DNA of 41,051 bases from Armatimonadia bacterium. GTDB lineage: Bacteria > Armatimonadota > Zipacnadia > Zipacnadales > JABUFB01. The DNA lies in the NCBI GenBank assembly GCA_039679385.1, contig JBDKVB010000164.1:1-41051 (forward strand), read 5' to 3'. The notes beneath the pieces were generated by a model that made no database searches, was not told where the DNA came from, and saw nothing but the letters and a program-made list of their open reading frames with translations. The position numbers were made by a program, and so were the translations under genes. Numbering within the stretch: the first letter of the stretch is position 1; each line of letters begins with the position of its first letter. This document shows, in pieces, positions 26,107 through 34,143 of the stretch.

Positions 26107-27924
26107 ATGAGTGCCACTCGCCTTTCACTGACCCTTGTGGCCATCTTCGCTATCGCCTGGACTACCGGGTGCTCTCGCGAGGAACAGCCTCCCGGACTCC
26201 AGCCCGAGGTCGCGAGCAACGGCGCCGAATCCTCTGCCGAGACCGGCGCGTCGTCTGGAGGTGCCTTGCCCGAGCAGCTCGCGGTCCAGGCGATCGCCAG
26301 CGGCAACGAAGGCGAGTTGCGCCGTCTCCTCGCTGGCGGGCTGGACGCGAACACTCCTCTTGGGGTGCGGAAGGGGACCCTCCTACATCAGGCGGCGATG
26401 TCGGGCAAGGTTCACCTTGCCGCCGTCCTACTTCGCGCGGGCGCCGACCCGAACGCCAAGAAGACCGATGGTCAGACGCCGCTCCAGGCAGCCGTGTGGG
26501 GTGGTCATCCGGAGCTCGTGAAGCTGCTGTGTGAGAACGGAGCCAGGGCAAAGGAGCGCGGGCAGTCCGGGCAGACGGCTCTGCACACAGTGGCCCTGCG
26601 GGGCAGGCAGTTGTGCGAAGAGGAACCCACGATCGGCAGACTCGCCAAGTCGGAGAGGAGCGCTCAGCACGCGGCTGCTGTGCAGGCCAACCTGAAGTCA
26701 CTGGAGATACTGCTGGCTGCCGGCGCGGACGCCAACGCGGTCGATGCCGAGGGCAATACGCCGCTTGCCCTCGTTGAGCCCAGCAGCCCCTTGATGCGGC
26801 TGGACGCCTACACTCAGACCGTCAAGGCACTGCAGCAGTCGGGTGGCCGCAACTCCAACAAGTACAAGGACCTCAGCCCGACCGAGGCGGCCTGCGTGGC
26901 TGCAGGGACTGGCGACACCGACAAGCTCCGTGCCTTGCTTGCACAGGGCCTCGACCCAGACGCGCAGTTGCGCTCCTACTCTCAATGGGAGACCGTCCAG
27001 AGGAAGATCGATTGGCCCTCCACAGACCCTGTGCCGATGCACCCCCTTGACGCAGACAGGGAGGTCAGCCGGCCCCTGCACTGGGCCTGCGCGGCCGACC
27101 AGATCGGTGCCGTCCGCCTCTTGCTCGAGCATGGTGCGAAGGCGAAGGCCCTCGACACAGATTCCACGGCACCCCTTGGGACCGCTATCGATCACGGCAG
27201 CGTTGAGATGGTGAAGCTACTCCTCGCCCAGGGCGCCGACCCGAACACTTCCCGTACCAGTCGAGGCACTGCGCTGTGCAATGCGGCAATGGTGCGAGGA
27301 GACAAGGGCGTCGAGATGCTACGCGTGCTACTCGCCGCCGGGGCCGATCCAAACAAGCAGACCAGCGCGGGTGTGGCACCGATTCAGTTCGTCGGCGAGG
27401 GTAGATGGGGCCAGCGGAAGGCCGAGTTACTTCTGGACAAGGGGGCGCGACTGACCCTAGAGACCGCAATCGTTCTGGAGCGGACGGACGATGCACTCGA
27501 CCTGGTCGCCAAGGGACAGGGCATCAAGGAGACCGTGACCCAGGCGCCCTACCCTCTGACGATGCGCGATTTGGCGCACCTGCATCACCAGCCCCAGGTG
27601 GCCGAGGCCCTCCAGAAGCGCGGAGTGCGGATGTCCATGATCTACGCCATCATGTTCGCCGGGGACGCGACGGAGGTCGAGAGGCAACTGCGCGCCGGTG
27701 CGGTTGCCCGGGGCTCTGCAGAGATGGCGGACTACCTGCGCGGGGCGATCCTCAAGGGCCACGTGGAGATAGTGCGCGTGCTCCTCGAGTACGGGGCCAA
27801 CGTCAATGAGCCGGACCAGAACGGACGCACGCCGCTGGACTACGCTCGGCTGAGCAACAAGCCTGAGATGGTCGAGCTGCTCCGTAGCCATGGGGCCAAA
27901 GAGGGCAAGGGCCGGCGGCGCTAG
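26107..27924 (+). CDS. Ankyrin-repeat lipoprotein
   Basis: The 605-residue product begins with a lipoprotein signal (MSATRLSLTLVAIFAIAWTTGC; lipobox TTGC, Cys22). The remainder is ankyrin repeats: about nine recognisable units with 'GADPNAKKTDGQTPLQAAV', 'AAGADANAVDAEGNTPLA', 'HGAKAKALDTDSTAPLG', 'QGADPN', 'AAGADPNKQ' and, at the C-terminus, 'YGANVNEPDQNGRTPLDYA'. Spacer stretches (for example about 250-330) interrupt the array. Ankyrin repeats mediate protein-protein contact; the lipid anchor places them on a membrane, periplasmic or surface side. GGGAG lies 8 bases before the ATG at 26107, and this start opens the signal peptide, so the longer frame from 25852 is rejected. It is divergent from the papain-fold operon. 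Partner unknown. Confidence 0.9.
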   Translation: MSATRLSLTLVAIFAIAWTTGCSREEQPPGLQPEVASNGAESSAETGASSGGALPEQLAVQAIASGNEGELRRLLAGGLDANTPLGVRKGTLLHQAAMSGKVHLAAVLLRAGADPNAKKTDGQTPLQAAVWGGHPELVKLLCENGARAKERGQSGQTALHTVALRGRQLCEEEPTIGRLAKSERSAQHAAAVQANLKSLEILLAAGADANAVDAEGNTPLALVEPSSPLMRLDAYTQTVKALQQSGGRNSNKYKDLSPTEAACVAAGTGDTDKLRALLAQGLDPDAQLRSYSQWETVQRKIDWPSTDPVPMHPLDADREVSRPLHWACAADQIGAVRLLLEHGAKAKALDTDSTAPLGTAIDHGSVEMVKLLLAQGADPNTSRTSRGTALCNAAMVRGDKGVEMLRVLLAAGADPNKQTSAGVAPIQFVGEGRWGQRKAELLLDKGARLTLETAIVLERTDDALDLVAKGQGIKETVTQAPYPLTMRDLAHLHHQPQVAEALQKRGVRMSMIYAIMFAGDATEVERQLRAGAVARGSAEMADYLRGAILKGHVEIVRVLLEYGANVNEPDQNGRTPLDYARLSNKPEMVELLRSHGAKEGKGRRR

Positions 27925-28241
27925 CATCCCAGTTCCGCAAGCCGACAAAGCTCCGCCTTGGAGACACATGCGGGCCCGCTGCCAGGGCGGTCGGTTGCCG
28001 AACCGCGGGAAGTGGGCCCATGCCAGAGCGGATGCCGCGTCTGATGCCCCTGGCACCCTTTGAGGCAGTCGCCGTGACCGGCCGCGACTACGTGTGGTCG
28101 CGGAGCATCGCCCCGGACCCAACGTAGACCTGCCCCTTTCAGAACCGCAAGGGCCGCGGACACAGTCTCGGTACTCCTGCGGCCTTCCTCGCGTTGGGGG
28201 CAGCACGTGCTTGTCCTGCTTCCGCGTTCCGGTCTCGCGGT
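27925..28241. other. Convergent intergenic region with extended hairpin
   Basis: Between the ankyrin gene and the leftward gene ending at 28242 there are 317 bases without a convincing ORF. It holds a large stem-loop: GGGCCCGCT (27972-27980) pairs with AGTGGGCCC (28011-28019), with one mismatch. Within it is a hairpin, GCGGT-CGG-TTG-CCG-A-ACCGC (27987-28006), with a bulged A. A second weaker stem (28149-28157 with 28179-28186) has one bulge. These are likely transcript-end structures for the two convergent genes; no T-tract is present. Confidence 0.5.
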
Positions 28242-29210
28242 CTACTCGCTCTGCTGCTGTTCCTCCTTCTTCTTCTCGGTACCCGACAACTCTGCAGTAA
28301 CGGAGCCGAAAATGTCGGTAATGTCAAAGGTCACGCCATATCCCAAGGCCGGACTCTCGCCGCCTCCAAAGGCGCCACCGGCAGTCAGGCTGAAGCGATC
28401 AGCGATGTGGCGAGCCACCCCTAGGTAGAATGGCCTGTCCGCGCCACCCATGCCGTACCCGGCGACTAGCCCCCATGTGGGCTCGCCTGGCTCGCCGGTC
28501 ACGGTGAAGATGCCCTTGGCCGGGAGCGTGACAAAGGCCTCAACAAGGACTCGAGCCGGTGCGCCGTCACCAACGCTATACTCGGTGAAACGCCACCAGG
28601 TGGTGCAGGTGAGATCGGCCTCCGGATCCGGCGTGTAGATCGTGTGGCGCGATCGCGGTAGCCACGCGCCTATGCCGACCAAGACAGTGACGTCCTTGTC
28701 GACCACCACGGTAGCGAGCTCGAGGGGACTGTTGGGGCCAGCCAGTAGCTTAAGGAGCGAAGCACCGATCAACCCCCCGCTTCCTCCGGGGGAGGGCGCC
28801 CCCTCCCGCGTTCGGTCTGAGTAGCTGAAGGTGTAGTTGCCGCCCTTGATAGTCAGGATGCCGCCCATGTATCTCGTGGCCACGTCGACGACGTCTTTGG
28901 TCTTAGCGAGGTTTTCGCCCAGCTTTGTGACCGCCGCCGTCTTTGCGTCTCCCGTGTCGCCTCCCAGCGCGGTAAACTCATCGGGCCTGAGCGTCGGTGA
29001 CGTCTTGCCCTTGCGCACTGCCGCACGTAGCACCTTCACTCCGCTGGGACTATCGGGCCACACGACCTGACTGAACTCAACCATCCCTCCCGGCAGGTGA
29101 CGGATCACAATCGGGTTCGCGACCGGCTCCGCGACCGGCTCCGCATAGGCAGAAGCCACAAGAACAATGCAACACAGGCATACTATCAGGCAGATCCGCT
29201 CCACGACCAT
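28242..29210 (-). CDS. Secreted hypothetical protein, possible outer-membrane or surface protein
   Basis: The 322-residue product begins with a signal peptide (MVVERICLIVCLCCIVLVASAYA) and has an EPVAEPVA repeat just after it. The body is rich in Gly, Thr and beta-type residues, with a Gly/Pro-rich loop (REGAPSPGGSGG). The C-terminal part (about 240-305) shows alternating aromatic and hydrophobic strands (WGLVAGYGMGG, PFYLGVARHI, FSLTAGGAFGGG, LGYGVTFDI), suggesting beta hairpins of a membrane barrel, and it ends in a charged tail (KKKEEQQQ). I do not recognise the family. ATG at 29210 has GGAGG at a 5-base spacing. A strong promoter lies 332 bases upstream, so the transcript would carry a long leader. 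Confidence 0.65.
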   Translation of the reverse strand: MVVERICLIVCLCCIVLVASAYAEPVAEPVANPIVIRHLPGGMVEFSQVVWPDSPSGVKVLRAAVRKGKTSPTLRPDEFTALGGDTGDAKTAAVTKLGENLAKTKDVVDVATRYMGGILTIKGGNYTFSYSDRTREGAPSPGGSGGLIGASLLKLLAGPNSPLELATVVVDKDVTVLVGIGAWLPRSRHTIYTPDPEADLTCTTWWRFTEYSVGDGAPARVLVEAFVTLPAKGIFTVTGEPGEPTWGLVAGYGMGGADRPFYLGVARHIADRFSLTAGGAFGGGESPALGYGVTFDITDIFGSVTAELSGTEKKKEEQQQSE

Positions 29211-29541
29211 CACTCCCTCCAGATATGGGCCGAGCAAGGGTGTTCCGTATCTGTCCACGGGTCCGGCAGCAGGGCCTACGGCTACGACAGCACCGGGTTA
29301 GTCACTCTCGGCGGCAGGAAGGCGCAGGGCGGCAGTACCGTCGGCCGTGGTGGACCCAGGGGGCAGCAAGGTACCGGGATCTGGTCCTTCTGCTGGCCGC
29401 ATACTGCCACGAACAGCGGTCGCTAACGGACTGTGCGGGCGAATAGAGGCTGGAGACATGGAGAGGTAGGACCATGAGGACGACGGGAAGACGCACATTT
29501 GGTCCACTTCACACCAAAACTGGTTCCTTCCGTCGCCGCCT

Positions 29542-29571
29542 ATAATAGCGCAAACAAGCGCATAATGTCAA
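29542..29571 (-). promoter_or_regulatory. Near-consensus leftward promoter
   Basis: On the minus strand TTGACA (29566-29571) and TATTAT (29542-29547) are separated by 18 bases. The spacer contains two GCGC elements six bases apart (GCGCTTGTTTGCGC), a possible operator. The closest leftward gene starts at 29210, so the leader would be about 325 bases. Confidence 0.6.
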
Positions 29572-29804
29572 GATCGAGCGCACGTCGGCCGAATTGCCGT
29601 CACAAGACACTGATATACACGGAAATGCGCAGATCGCGCCCCTCGCCGTGGTGGCACTGCCTGACAACAGGCAGACATGGATGGCTGGCAGCTATCGGCC
29701 TGACGGACGGGTGCTGCGCAGACGGGCGTGAAGAAGGTGTCCCCGGCTCGGGAGGGAACACAGAGGCATGACAGCGGTTGCGATGCCGTGAGGCGCCGAC
29801 CCAA

Positions 29805-29820
29805 AGCCTTGTGCAAGGCT
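29805..29820. promoter_or_regulatory. Perfect palindrome just upstream of the M19 ribosome site
   Basis: AGCCTTG-TG-CAAGGCT is a perfect 7-bp inverted repeat. GAGGAG follows within about 5 bases and the GTG start at 29840. As RNA it would form a tight hairpin beside the Shine-Dalgarno; as DNA it could be an operator. Role unproven. Confidence 0.45.
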
Positions 29821-29839
29821 CCAGAGGAGATGACTGTTC

Positions 29840-31108
29840 GTGAACGAGTCCGTCCGACGTGCCCGAGAGGTGGCCCTGGGAATCCTGCAACCCAGCGAGC
29901 GCGACCTGGCGCACGGTCTGGAGTTGCATGCCAACTCCGTCGTTGTTGATGCCTACGGCTTCTCGCCCAGTTCCGCCGTCGACGGGGAGGCCGTGAAGGC
30001 GGCGGTTGAAGCCGGTGCCTCAGACTCCGAGCTGCAGGACTTGCTCGAGGACATGAGGATGACCCGCTGCGTGACCGATGCCCGCGAGCGCGAGGAGTTT
30101 GTCGGCGCCTGGGAGGCGGCCGGGGTCAACTGCATCGTCCAGAACTCGGGCGAGGAAGGCCAGGCCGTCGACCGCCTGCTCAAGCGCCTGGCCCGCTTCA
30201 CCTACCTCACCGACATGATGCCCGAGGTCGTGAGCAAAGCCGTGCGCCCGGCCGATATCCTTGCGACAGGCAAGGCCGGAAAGCGCTGCCTGTACTTCAC
30301 GGGCAACGGCGTGCCGCTCGCGCAGAGCTGGGAGTCGGCGGAGTCCGAGCTAAGGTACATCCGCACCTTCTTTGAGCTCGGAATCCGGATGATGCACGTT
30401 ACCTACAACCGGCGCAACATGCTCGGAGACGGCTGCGCCGAACCGGCGAATGGCGGGCTGAGTGATCTGGGGCGGATGGCCATCGCCGAGATGAACCGGG
30501 TCGGGGTCATCGTTGACGTGGCCCATTCGGGCTGGCAGACGAGCCTGGAGGCAGCGCGTGCCTCCAGCCGGCCGATGGTGGCGAGTCACTCGGGGTGCTG
30601 CGCAGTGAACGTCCACGCGCGCTTCAAGCCCGACGAGGTGATTCGGGCGATCGTCGATACCGGCGGCTACCTCGGCATCTGCTGCGTCCCCGCCTTCCTG
30701 GGGCGCAGTGGCGACATCAACGCCCTTCTCGACCACATCGACCACGTGGTGAAGACCTTCGGCGCCGACCACGTGGCCATCGGCACGGACACCGCCTACA
30801 CCTCCTCCTTCGCCGGTGCTGAGAACGCCAAGATACCGGCCAGGCGTCGTCAGCGCAGCAGGTTCGAGAACTTCTGGCCGCCGAAGGACCCGCTCTTCTC
30901 GCCGGAGTGGCAGAAGCCGCACATGTCCCAGAGCCTGGCGTGGACCAACTGGCCCCTCTTCACGGTGGGCATGGTTCAGCGGGGCTACTCGGACGAGGAT
31001 ATCCAGAAGGTACTCGGCGGCAACGTGGTGCGGGTGGCGGAGGAAGTGCTTTCGAGCGGCGCCTATGCTCCGCTTCCGGCGGGCAAGGGAAACGCTGCCT
31101 CCGCCTGA
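29840..31108 (+). CDS. M19 (renal dipeptidase)-family homologue with incomplete metal site
   Basis: The 422-residue protein is a TIM-barrel of the membrane dipeptidase family. Conserved signatures include MNRVGVIVDVAHSG, RPMVASHSG and ADHVAIGTDTAY. The two C-terminal metal His residues are present (H229 and H250, 21 apart, as in human DPEP1 His198/His219). However, the N-terminal D-G-H-N-D motif reads D37-A-Y-G-F41, so both metal ligands are lost. The bridging Glu segment (V-E-G-G-H) reads FTGNG, with Thr154 in its place. Hence no binuclear zinc site is expected. There is no signal peptide. GAGGAG is 10 bases before the GTG start. It may be a pseudoenzyme, or it may use a single metal. M55 and M24 peptidases are also in the window. 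Confidence 0.85.
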   Translation: MNESVRRAREVALGILQPSERDLAHGLELHANSVVVDAYGFSPSSAVDGEAVKAAVEAGASDSELQDLLEDMRMTRCVTDAREREEFVGAWEAAGVNCIVQNSGEEGQAVDRLLKRLARFTYLTDMMPEVVSKAVRPADILATGKAGKRCLYFTGNGVPLAQSWESAESELRYIRTFFELGIRMMHVTYNRRNMLGDGCAEPANGGLSDLGRMAIAEMNRVGVIVDVAHSGWQTSLEAARASSRPMVASHSGCCAVNVHARFKPDEVIRAIVDTGGYLGICCVPAFLGRSGDINALLDHIDHVVKTFGADHVAIGTDTAYTSSFAGAENAKIPARRRQRSRFENFWPPKDPLFSPEWQKPHMSQSLAWTNWPLFTVGMVQRGYSDEDIQKVLGGNVVRVAEEVLSSGAYAPLPAGKGNAASA

Positions 31109-31136
31109 GGTTTGCAGGGTCTGCGAAGTCGTCAAC

Positions 31137-31165
31137 CCCGGGGCCGCTGAAGAGGCGACCCCGGG
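31137..31165. terminator. Bidirectional terminator-like hairpin
   Basis: CCCGGGG (31137-31143) is perfectly complementary to CCCCGGG (31159-31165), with a 15-base loop. It lies in the 73-base gap between the convergent M19 and phosphoesterase genes, so it can serve both. There is no marked T-run. Confidence 0.55.
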
Positions 31166-31181
31166 AAGGTCTCTGTCTCTG

Positions 31182-33155
31182 CTACAACGCAAATCGCCCC
31201 GACAGGTCGCCGTCGCCCGTGGAGAGCATCCAGGACAGCGCCTTCGGGGGCTCGAAGGACTCCCTTACAAAGCCCCGGTTCCGCACCTGCCGTATCTCCC
31301 ACTCGACGCGGTCATCGTACACGCGAAGCATCCGGTACCCGTTGGGCCATTCGGCGAAGGCCGGGTTCACCAGGTGGTCCCGGTCGCCGGGCCGGTTGAA
31401 CTCGGTCCAGTGAGTGTGCCCGCAGAGCGCCCCGCGGAAGTTGGGGGCACTATTGAGAGCCTCCAGGACCTCCTTGCCGACGGCACACTTGGGAATCCGG
31501 TAGCCACAGGAAGAGACGCCGGTGTGGTTGAAGAGCGGGTAGTGCCAGACGAACAGTGTCGGGGTCTTCGTGTCCGCCGCGAGGGTGTCGCGGAGCCACT
31601 GGATCTGCTCAGGCCTGGCGCACACACCCCGTGAGGTCTTCGGGTCGTAGAAGTTGCTGATCGTGCCATCGGCCTGGTACCAGTAGGAGCCATCGAGGAC
31701 GATGAACCGCAGCGGGCCTTCCTGGAAAGTGTAGCTGGTGGCGTGACCGGGGAACATGCCCGCGCACAGTTCCAGCGCATCGTTGCGCGAGGAAGCCAGG
31801 AACCCGTCGTGGTTGCCGATGCAGCCGTACACCGGGATCCCGGCCTCGCTGCAGATGCGGCCCAGGCTCGCGAACTGGGGTTGCGTTCCGTTATCGGTCA
31901 TGTCACCGGCGATGAGGGCGAAGCGGGTCTTCTCCTCGCCCAGGTCGGCCAGGGTCTCGGCAAGCTGCACCTGCGCCGGACCGTTGAGCTTGTTGTTCAT
32001 CCAGTTCGAGCGCCCCGTGCCCAGGTGGGTGTCGCCGAGGAGTGCGAACTGGTACACCGGGTCTTGCACCGGACGGTTCAGGCTGCGCAGTTGGAGCCGC
32101 AGGAAGCGTCCCGCCGGTCGGAAGTGCGGACCGGCGACCATGATCGTGTGCCTGCCCTGGGGCATGAGCCAGGTGACGAGCTCGACGCGACTCGGTGGTC
32201 GGTCGCCGGTGCATACCGGGGCCGGTCCGGTCAGCGCATTGCCTTCGCCCTGCCAGCCGGGGGCGTAGTTGACCATCGGCGCAGCAATCACCGTATCGTC
32301 GCACAGTACCGTGGCCCGGAGACCGGGACGAAGATCGGCGTCCGGCTCAAGCTCCAGGGCACCGGTCACGTACATCGGCCGGGGTGCATCGACCGCGAAA
32401 GCCAGCATGCCGTCGGCCGGGATCGCCGGGCTCGGTTCGCCCGCCGACCAGTCCTCCGCAGACTCGAACCCCGCTGCCAGAACCCCCGACCGCCCATCCA
32501 GGGACAGCTCGCCTCCGGGCTGCAAGGTGACGGCGCGCCGGTCGGTCTGCGAGCGGAGAGTGGCGGCGATGACCGGGTAGGTCGTGATCGGCGGCTTCGG
32601 CAGACGGGTCTTGCGCAGCACCACATCGTCGAACCAGCTCTCGCCCGAAGTCACCATCGCCAGCATGACCTCGCGGTCTGTCTTCCGCCATTCCTCGCCG
32701 CGCAGGGCTCCCGTGATGAGTACCCAGCGGCCCTCGATTCCGCCGGAGGACTGGGCCTTCGTATGGCGCTGGCTGGTGCCGTCGCTCGCGGAGACGTAGA
32801 GCTGCACGCCTCCGGTCATCGCCGCCCACACCCAGGCTGAAAACACGTAGTCGGACTGACCGTCGACGATGCCGTCGAGGCGGAAGTACGCCCCGCCGGA
32901 GCCTTCGGTCGGGGTCACACGCAGGGAGTGCTCGCCGGTATGAGCGCGAATCGTGTCGCCTGCGTAGGCCGCACGGTAGGTGTGCAGGTCCGGAATCTGG
33001 CCCTCGAAGCCCTCGCTGAGGACGATGCCGGTGTCACTCTTCGTTGCGGCCTCAAGGGCGGGGTCGGCCTGGCTCAGGGCGGCCAGCAGACCGTCTCCCG
33101 TCGCGGCAAGGCCGACTACGGCGACCAGGTTCTTCCCGAAGGTTCGCCTGTCCAC
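31182..33155 (-). CDS. Tat-type secreted calcineurin-like metallophosphoesterase
   Basis: The 657-residue protein has the twin-arginine-like leader MDRRTFGKNLVAVVGLAATG. After it come an N-terminal beta-sandwich (about 40-190, resembling a CBM-like domain) and a second beta region (to about 365). The phosphoesterase domain then shows all five blocks: GDTH (about 374), GDMTDNG (about 416), GNHD (about 445), WHYP (about 536) and GHTH (about 584). A dinuclear-metal phosphoesterase acting outside the cytoplasm is therefore likely; substrate unknown. The start is GTG with GGGAGAG about 8 bases upstream. The first 80 or so bases, with the leader region, are almost identical to those of the next gene (34003-34089). 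The GDPD gene lies 66 bases upstream on the same strand, so both are probably one operon. Confidence 0.9.
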   Translation of the reverse strand: MDRRTFGKNLVAVVGLAATGDGLLAALSQADPALEAATKSDTGIVLSEGFEGQIPDLHTYRAAYAGDTIRAHTGEHSLRVTPTEGSGGAYFRLDGIVDGQSDYVFSAWVWAAMTGGVQLYVSASDGTSQRHTKAQSSGGIEGRWVLITGALRGEEWRKTDREVMLAMVTSGESWFDDVVLRKTRLPKPPITTYPVIAATLRSQTDRRAVTLQPGGELSLDGRSGVLAAGFESAEDWSAGEPSPAIPADGMLAFAVDAPRPMYVTGALELEPDADLRPGLRATVLCDDTVIAAPMVNYAPGWQGEGNALTGPAPVCTGDRPPSRVELVTWLMPQGRHTIMVAGPHFRPAGRFLRLQLRSLNRPVQDPVYQFALLGDTHLGTGRSNWMNNKLNGPAQVQLAETLADLGEEKTRFALIAGDMTDNGTQPQFASLGRICSEAGIPVYGCIGNHDGFLASSRNDALELCAGMFPGHATSYTFQEGPLRFIVLDGSYWYQADGTISNFYDPKTSRGVCARPEQIQWLRDTLAADTKTPTLFVWHYPLFNHTGVSSCGYRIPKCAVGKEVLEALNSAPNFRGALCGHTHWTEFNRPGDRDHLVNPAFAEWPNGYRMLRVYDDRVEWEIRQVRNRGFVRESFEPPKALSWMLSTGDGDLSGRFAL

Positions 33156-33168
33156 GAGCTATCTCTCC
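33082..33168 (-). repeat. Duplicated 5' cassette, copy 1 (phosphoesterase gene)
   Basis: This 87-bp block covers the ribosome site, GTG start and signal-peptide codons of the phosphoesterase. It differs from the block at 34003-34089 at only 4 positions. Similarity then fades over the next 45 bases of coding sequence. Confidence 0.9.
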
Positions 33169-33221
33169 CGTCGCCCCCGATCGGCGGGGCTTTGCGTTGC
33201 AGCACGTCGGTCTTCGGTGCC

Positions 33222-34076
33222 CTAGACCGGCATCAGATGGGGCCGGTTGGTGCAGACGATGTCCGCGCCAAGATCGACGAAGCGCGGCCACAGGGCCGGG
33301 TTGTCTACCGTCCAGACGCAGAGGCGGACACCGGCTGCACGGGCCTTCTCGACCAGTGCCGCATCCACCTGGCGGTACTCGATGTTGAAGTAGGGCAAGC
33401 CCTTGTCGATGGTGGTCTGCAGGTCGGTGGCCTTCCCTGAGATCAGGGCCAGCAGCGGGACCGTCGAGTACTTGCGGACCTCAAGCACCGCCTGGAGGCC
33501 GAAGGAGGAGATCATGCTCTGCTCGAGGACGCCGCCCTTGCGCAGGATCTCGACCACCTTCTGGGCTGTCGCGGCATTGCCCGAGGACTTGATCTCCACG
33601 TTGATGCGAAGACGCTTGCCGAGAAGAGCGACGACCTCGGCAAGGGTCGGAACACGCTCACCGACGAACTCCGGCTTGAACCAGCTCCCGGCGTCGAGGG
33701 CCTTGATCTGGGCGAGCGTCATCTTGGCTATGGGGCCCGTGCCGTCGGTGGTGCGGTCGACCGTTCCGTCGTGCATGACGACGACCTCACCGTCGGCTGT
33801 GAGGTGCACGTCGAGCTCCACCCACTGCGACTTCGTCTCCAGGGCCTTCCTGAAGGCAGCCAGCGTGTTCTCCGGTGCAAGGGAGGAGGCGCCACGGTGG
33901 GCCATGAGTGCCGGCGTCTTGGCCTGAGGGGCCTGACTGAGCGCAAGGTCGGTGCCGGTCTTCGTTGCAGTCACGCCGACCGTGTCGGCGTGACTCAAAG
34001 CTGCCAGCAGACCGTCTCCCGTCGCGGCAAGACCCACTACGGCGACCAGATTCCTCCCGAAGGTTCGCCTGTCCAC
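33222..34076 (-). CDS. Tat-type secreted glycerophosphodiester phosphodiesterase (GDPD)
   Basis: The 284-residue product has the leader MDRRTFGRNLVAVVGLAATG, then a complete GDPD TIM barrel. The motifs are AHRGASSLAPENT (H60, R61, E69), VELDVHLTADGEVVVMHD (E87, D89, H102), EIKSS and a C-terminal 'VWTVD'. This fits UgpQ-type enzymes that split glycerophosphodiesters into glycerol-3-phosphate and an alcohol. The catalytic pair would be H60 and H102. The start is GTG with AGGAGAG at about 8 bases. It is 66 bases upstream of the phosphoesterase and shares its 5' cassette. The pair could release phosphate from extracellular phospholipid or nucleic-acid derivatives. Confidence 0.93.
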   Translation of the reverse strand: MDRRTFGRNLVAVVGLAATGDGLLAALSHADTVGVTATKTGTDLALSQAPQAKTPALMAHRGASSLAPENTLAAFRKALETKSQWVELDVHLTADGEVVVMHDGTVDRTTDGTGPIAKMTLAQIKALDAGSWFKPEFVGERVPTLAEVVALLGKRLRINVEIKSSGNAATAQKVVEILRKGGVLEQSMISSFGLQAVLEVRKYSTVPLLALISGKATDLQTTIDKGLPYFNIEYRQVDAALVEKARAAGVRLCVWTVDNPALWPRFVDLGADIVCTNRPHLMPV

Positions 34077-34089
34077 GAGCTATCTCTCC
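34003..34089 (-). repeat. Duplicated 5' cassette, copy 2 (GDPD gene)
   Basis: Copy 2 of the 87-bp block at 33082-33168, with 83 of 87 positions identical. It spans the Shine-Dalgarno, GTG start and the codons of the twin-arginine leader of the GDPD gene. Confidence 0.9.
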
Positions 34090-34143
34090 TGCTCCGCTAG
34101 ACTGCGGGGTTATGTGACGTCTCGCGTCGGTTCTCGCTGCACT

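Larger units (their letters stand above)
29211..29839. other. Divergent intergenic region with long leader and hairpins
   Basis: This 629-base gap has no convincing gene; short ORFs in it lack ribosome sites and coding bias. It includes a leftward near-consensus promoter (29542-29571), a rightward TATAAT (29541-29546) without a good -35, a 7-bp hairpin with ACAA loop (29657-29674) and a perfect 16-bp palindrome (29805-29820) just before the M19 gene's ribosome site. The region 29211-29540 would be an untranslated leader of the leftward transcript. Confidence 0.5.

Noticed and set aside
29120-29155. Direct repeat coding for EPVAEPVA in the secreted protein
   Set aside because: Only about two and a half 12-base units; an ordinary low-complexity spacer after a signal peptide.
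29499-29771. 90-codon plus-strand frame in the 629-base gap
   Set aside because: No ribosome site, Cys/Trp/Arg-rich composition, and it crosses hairpins; not supported as a gene.
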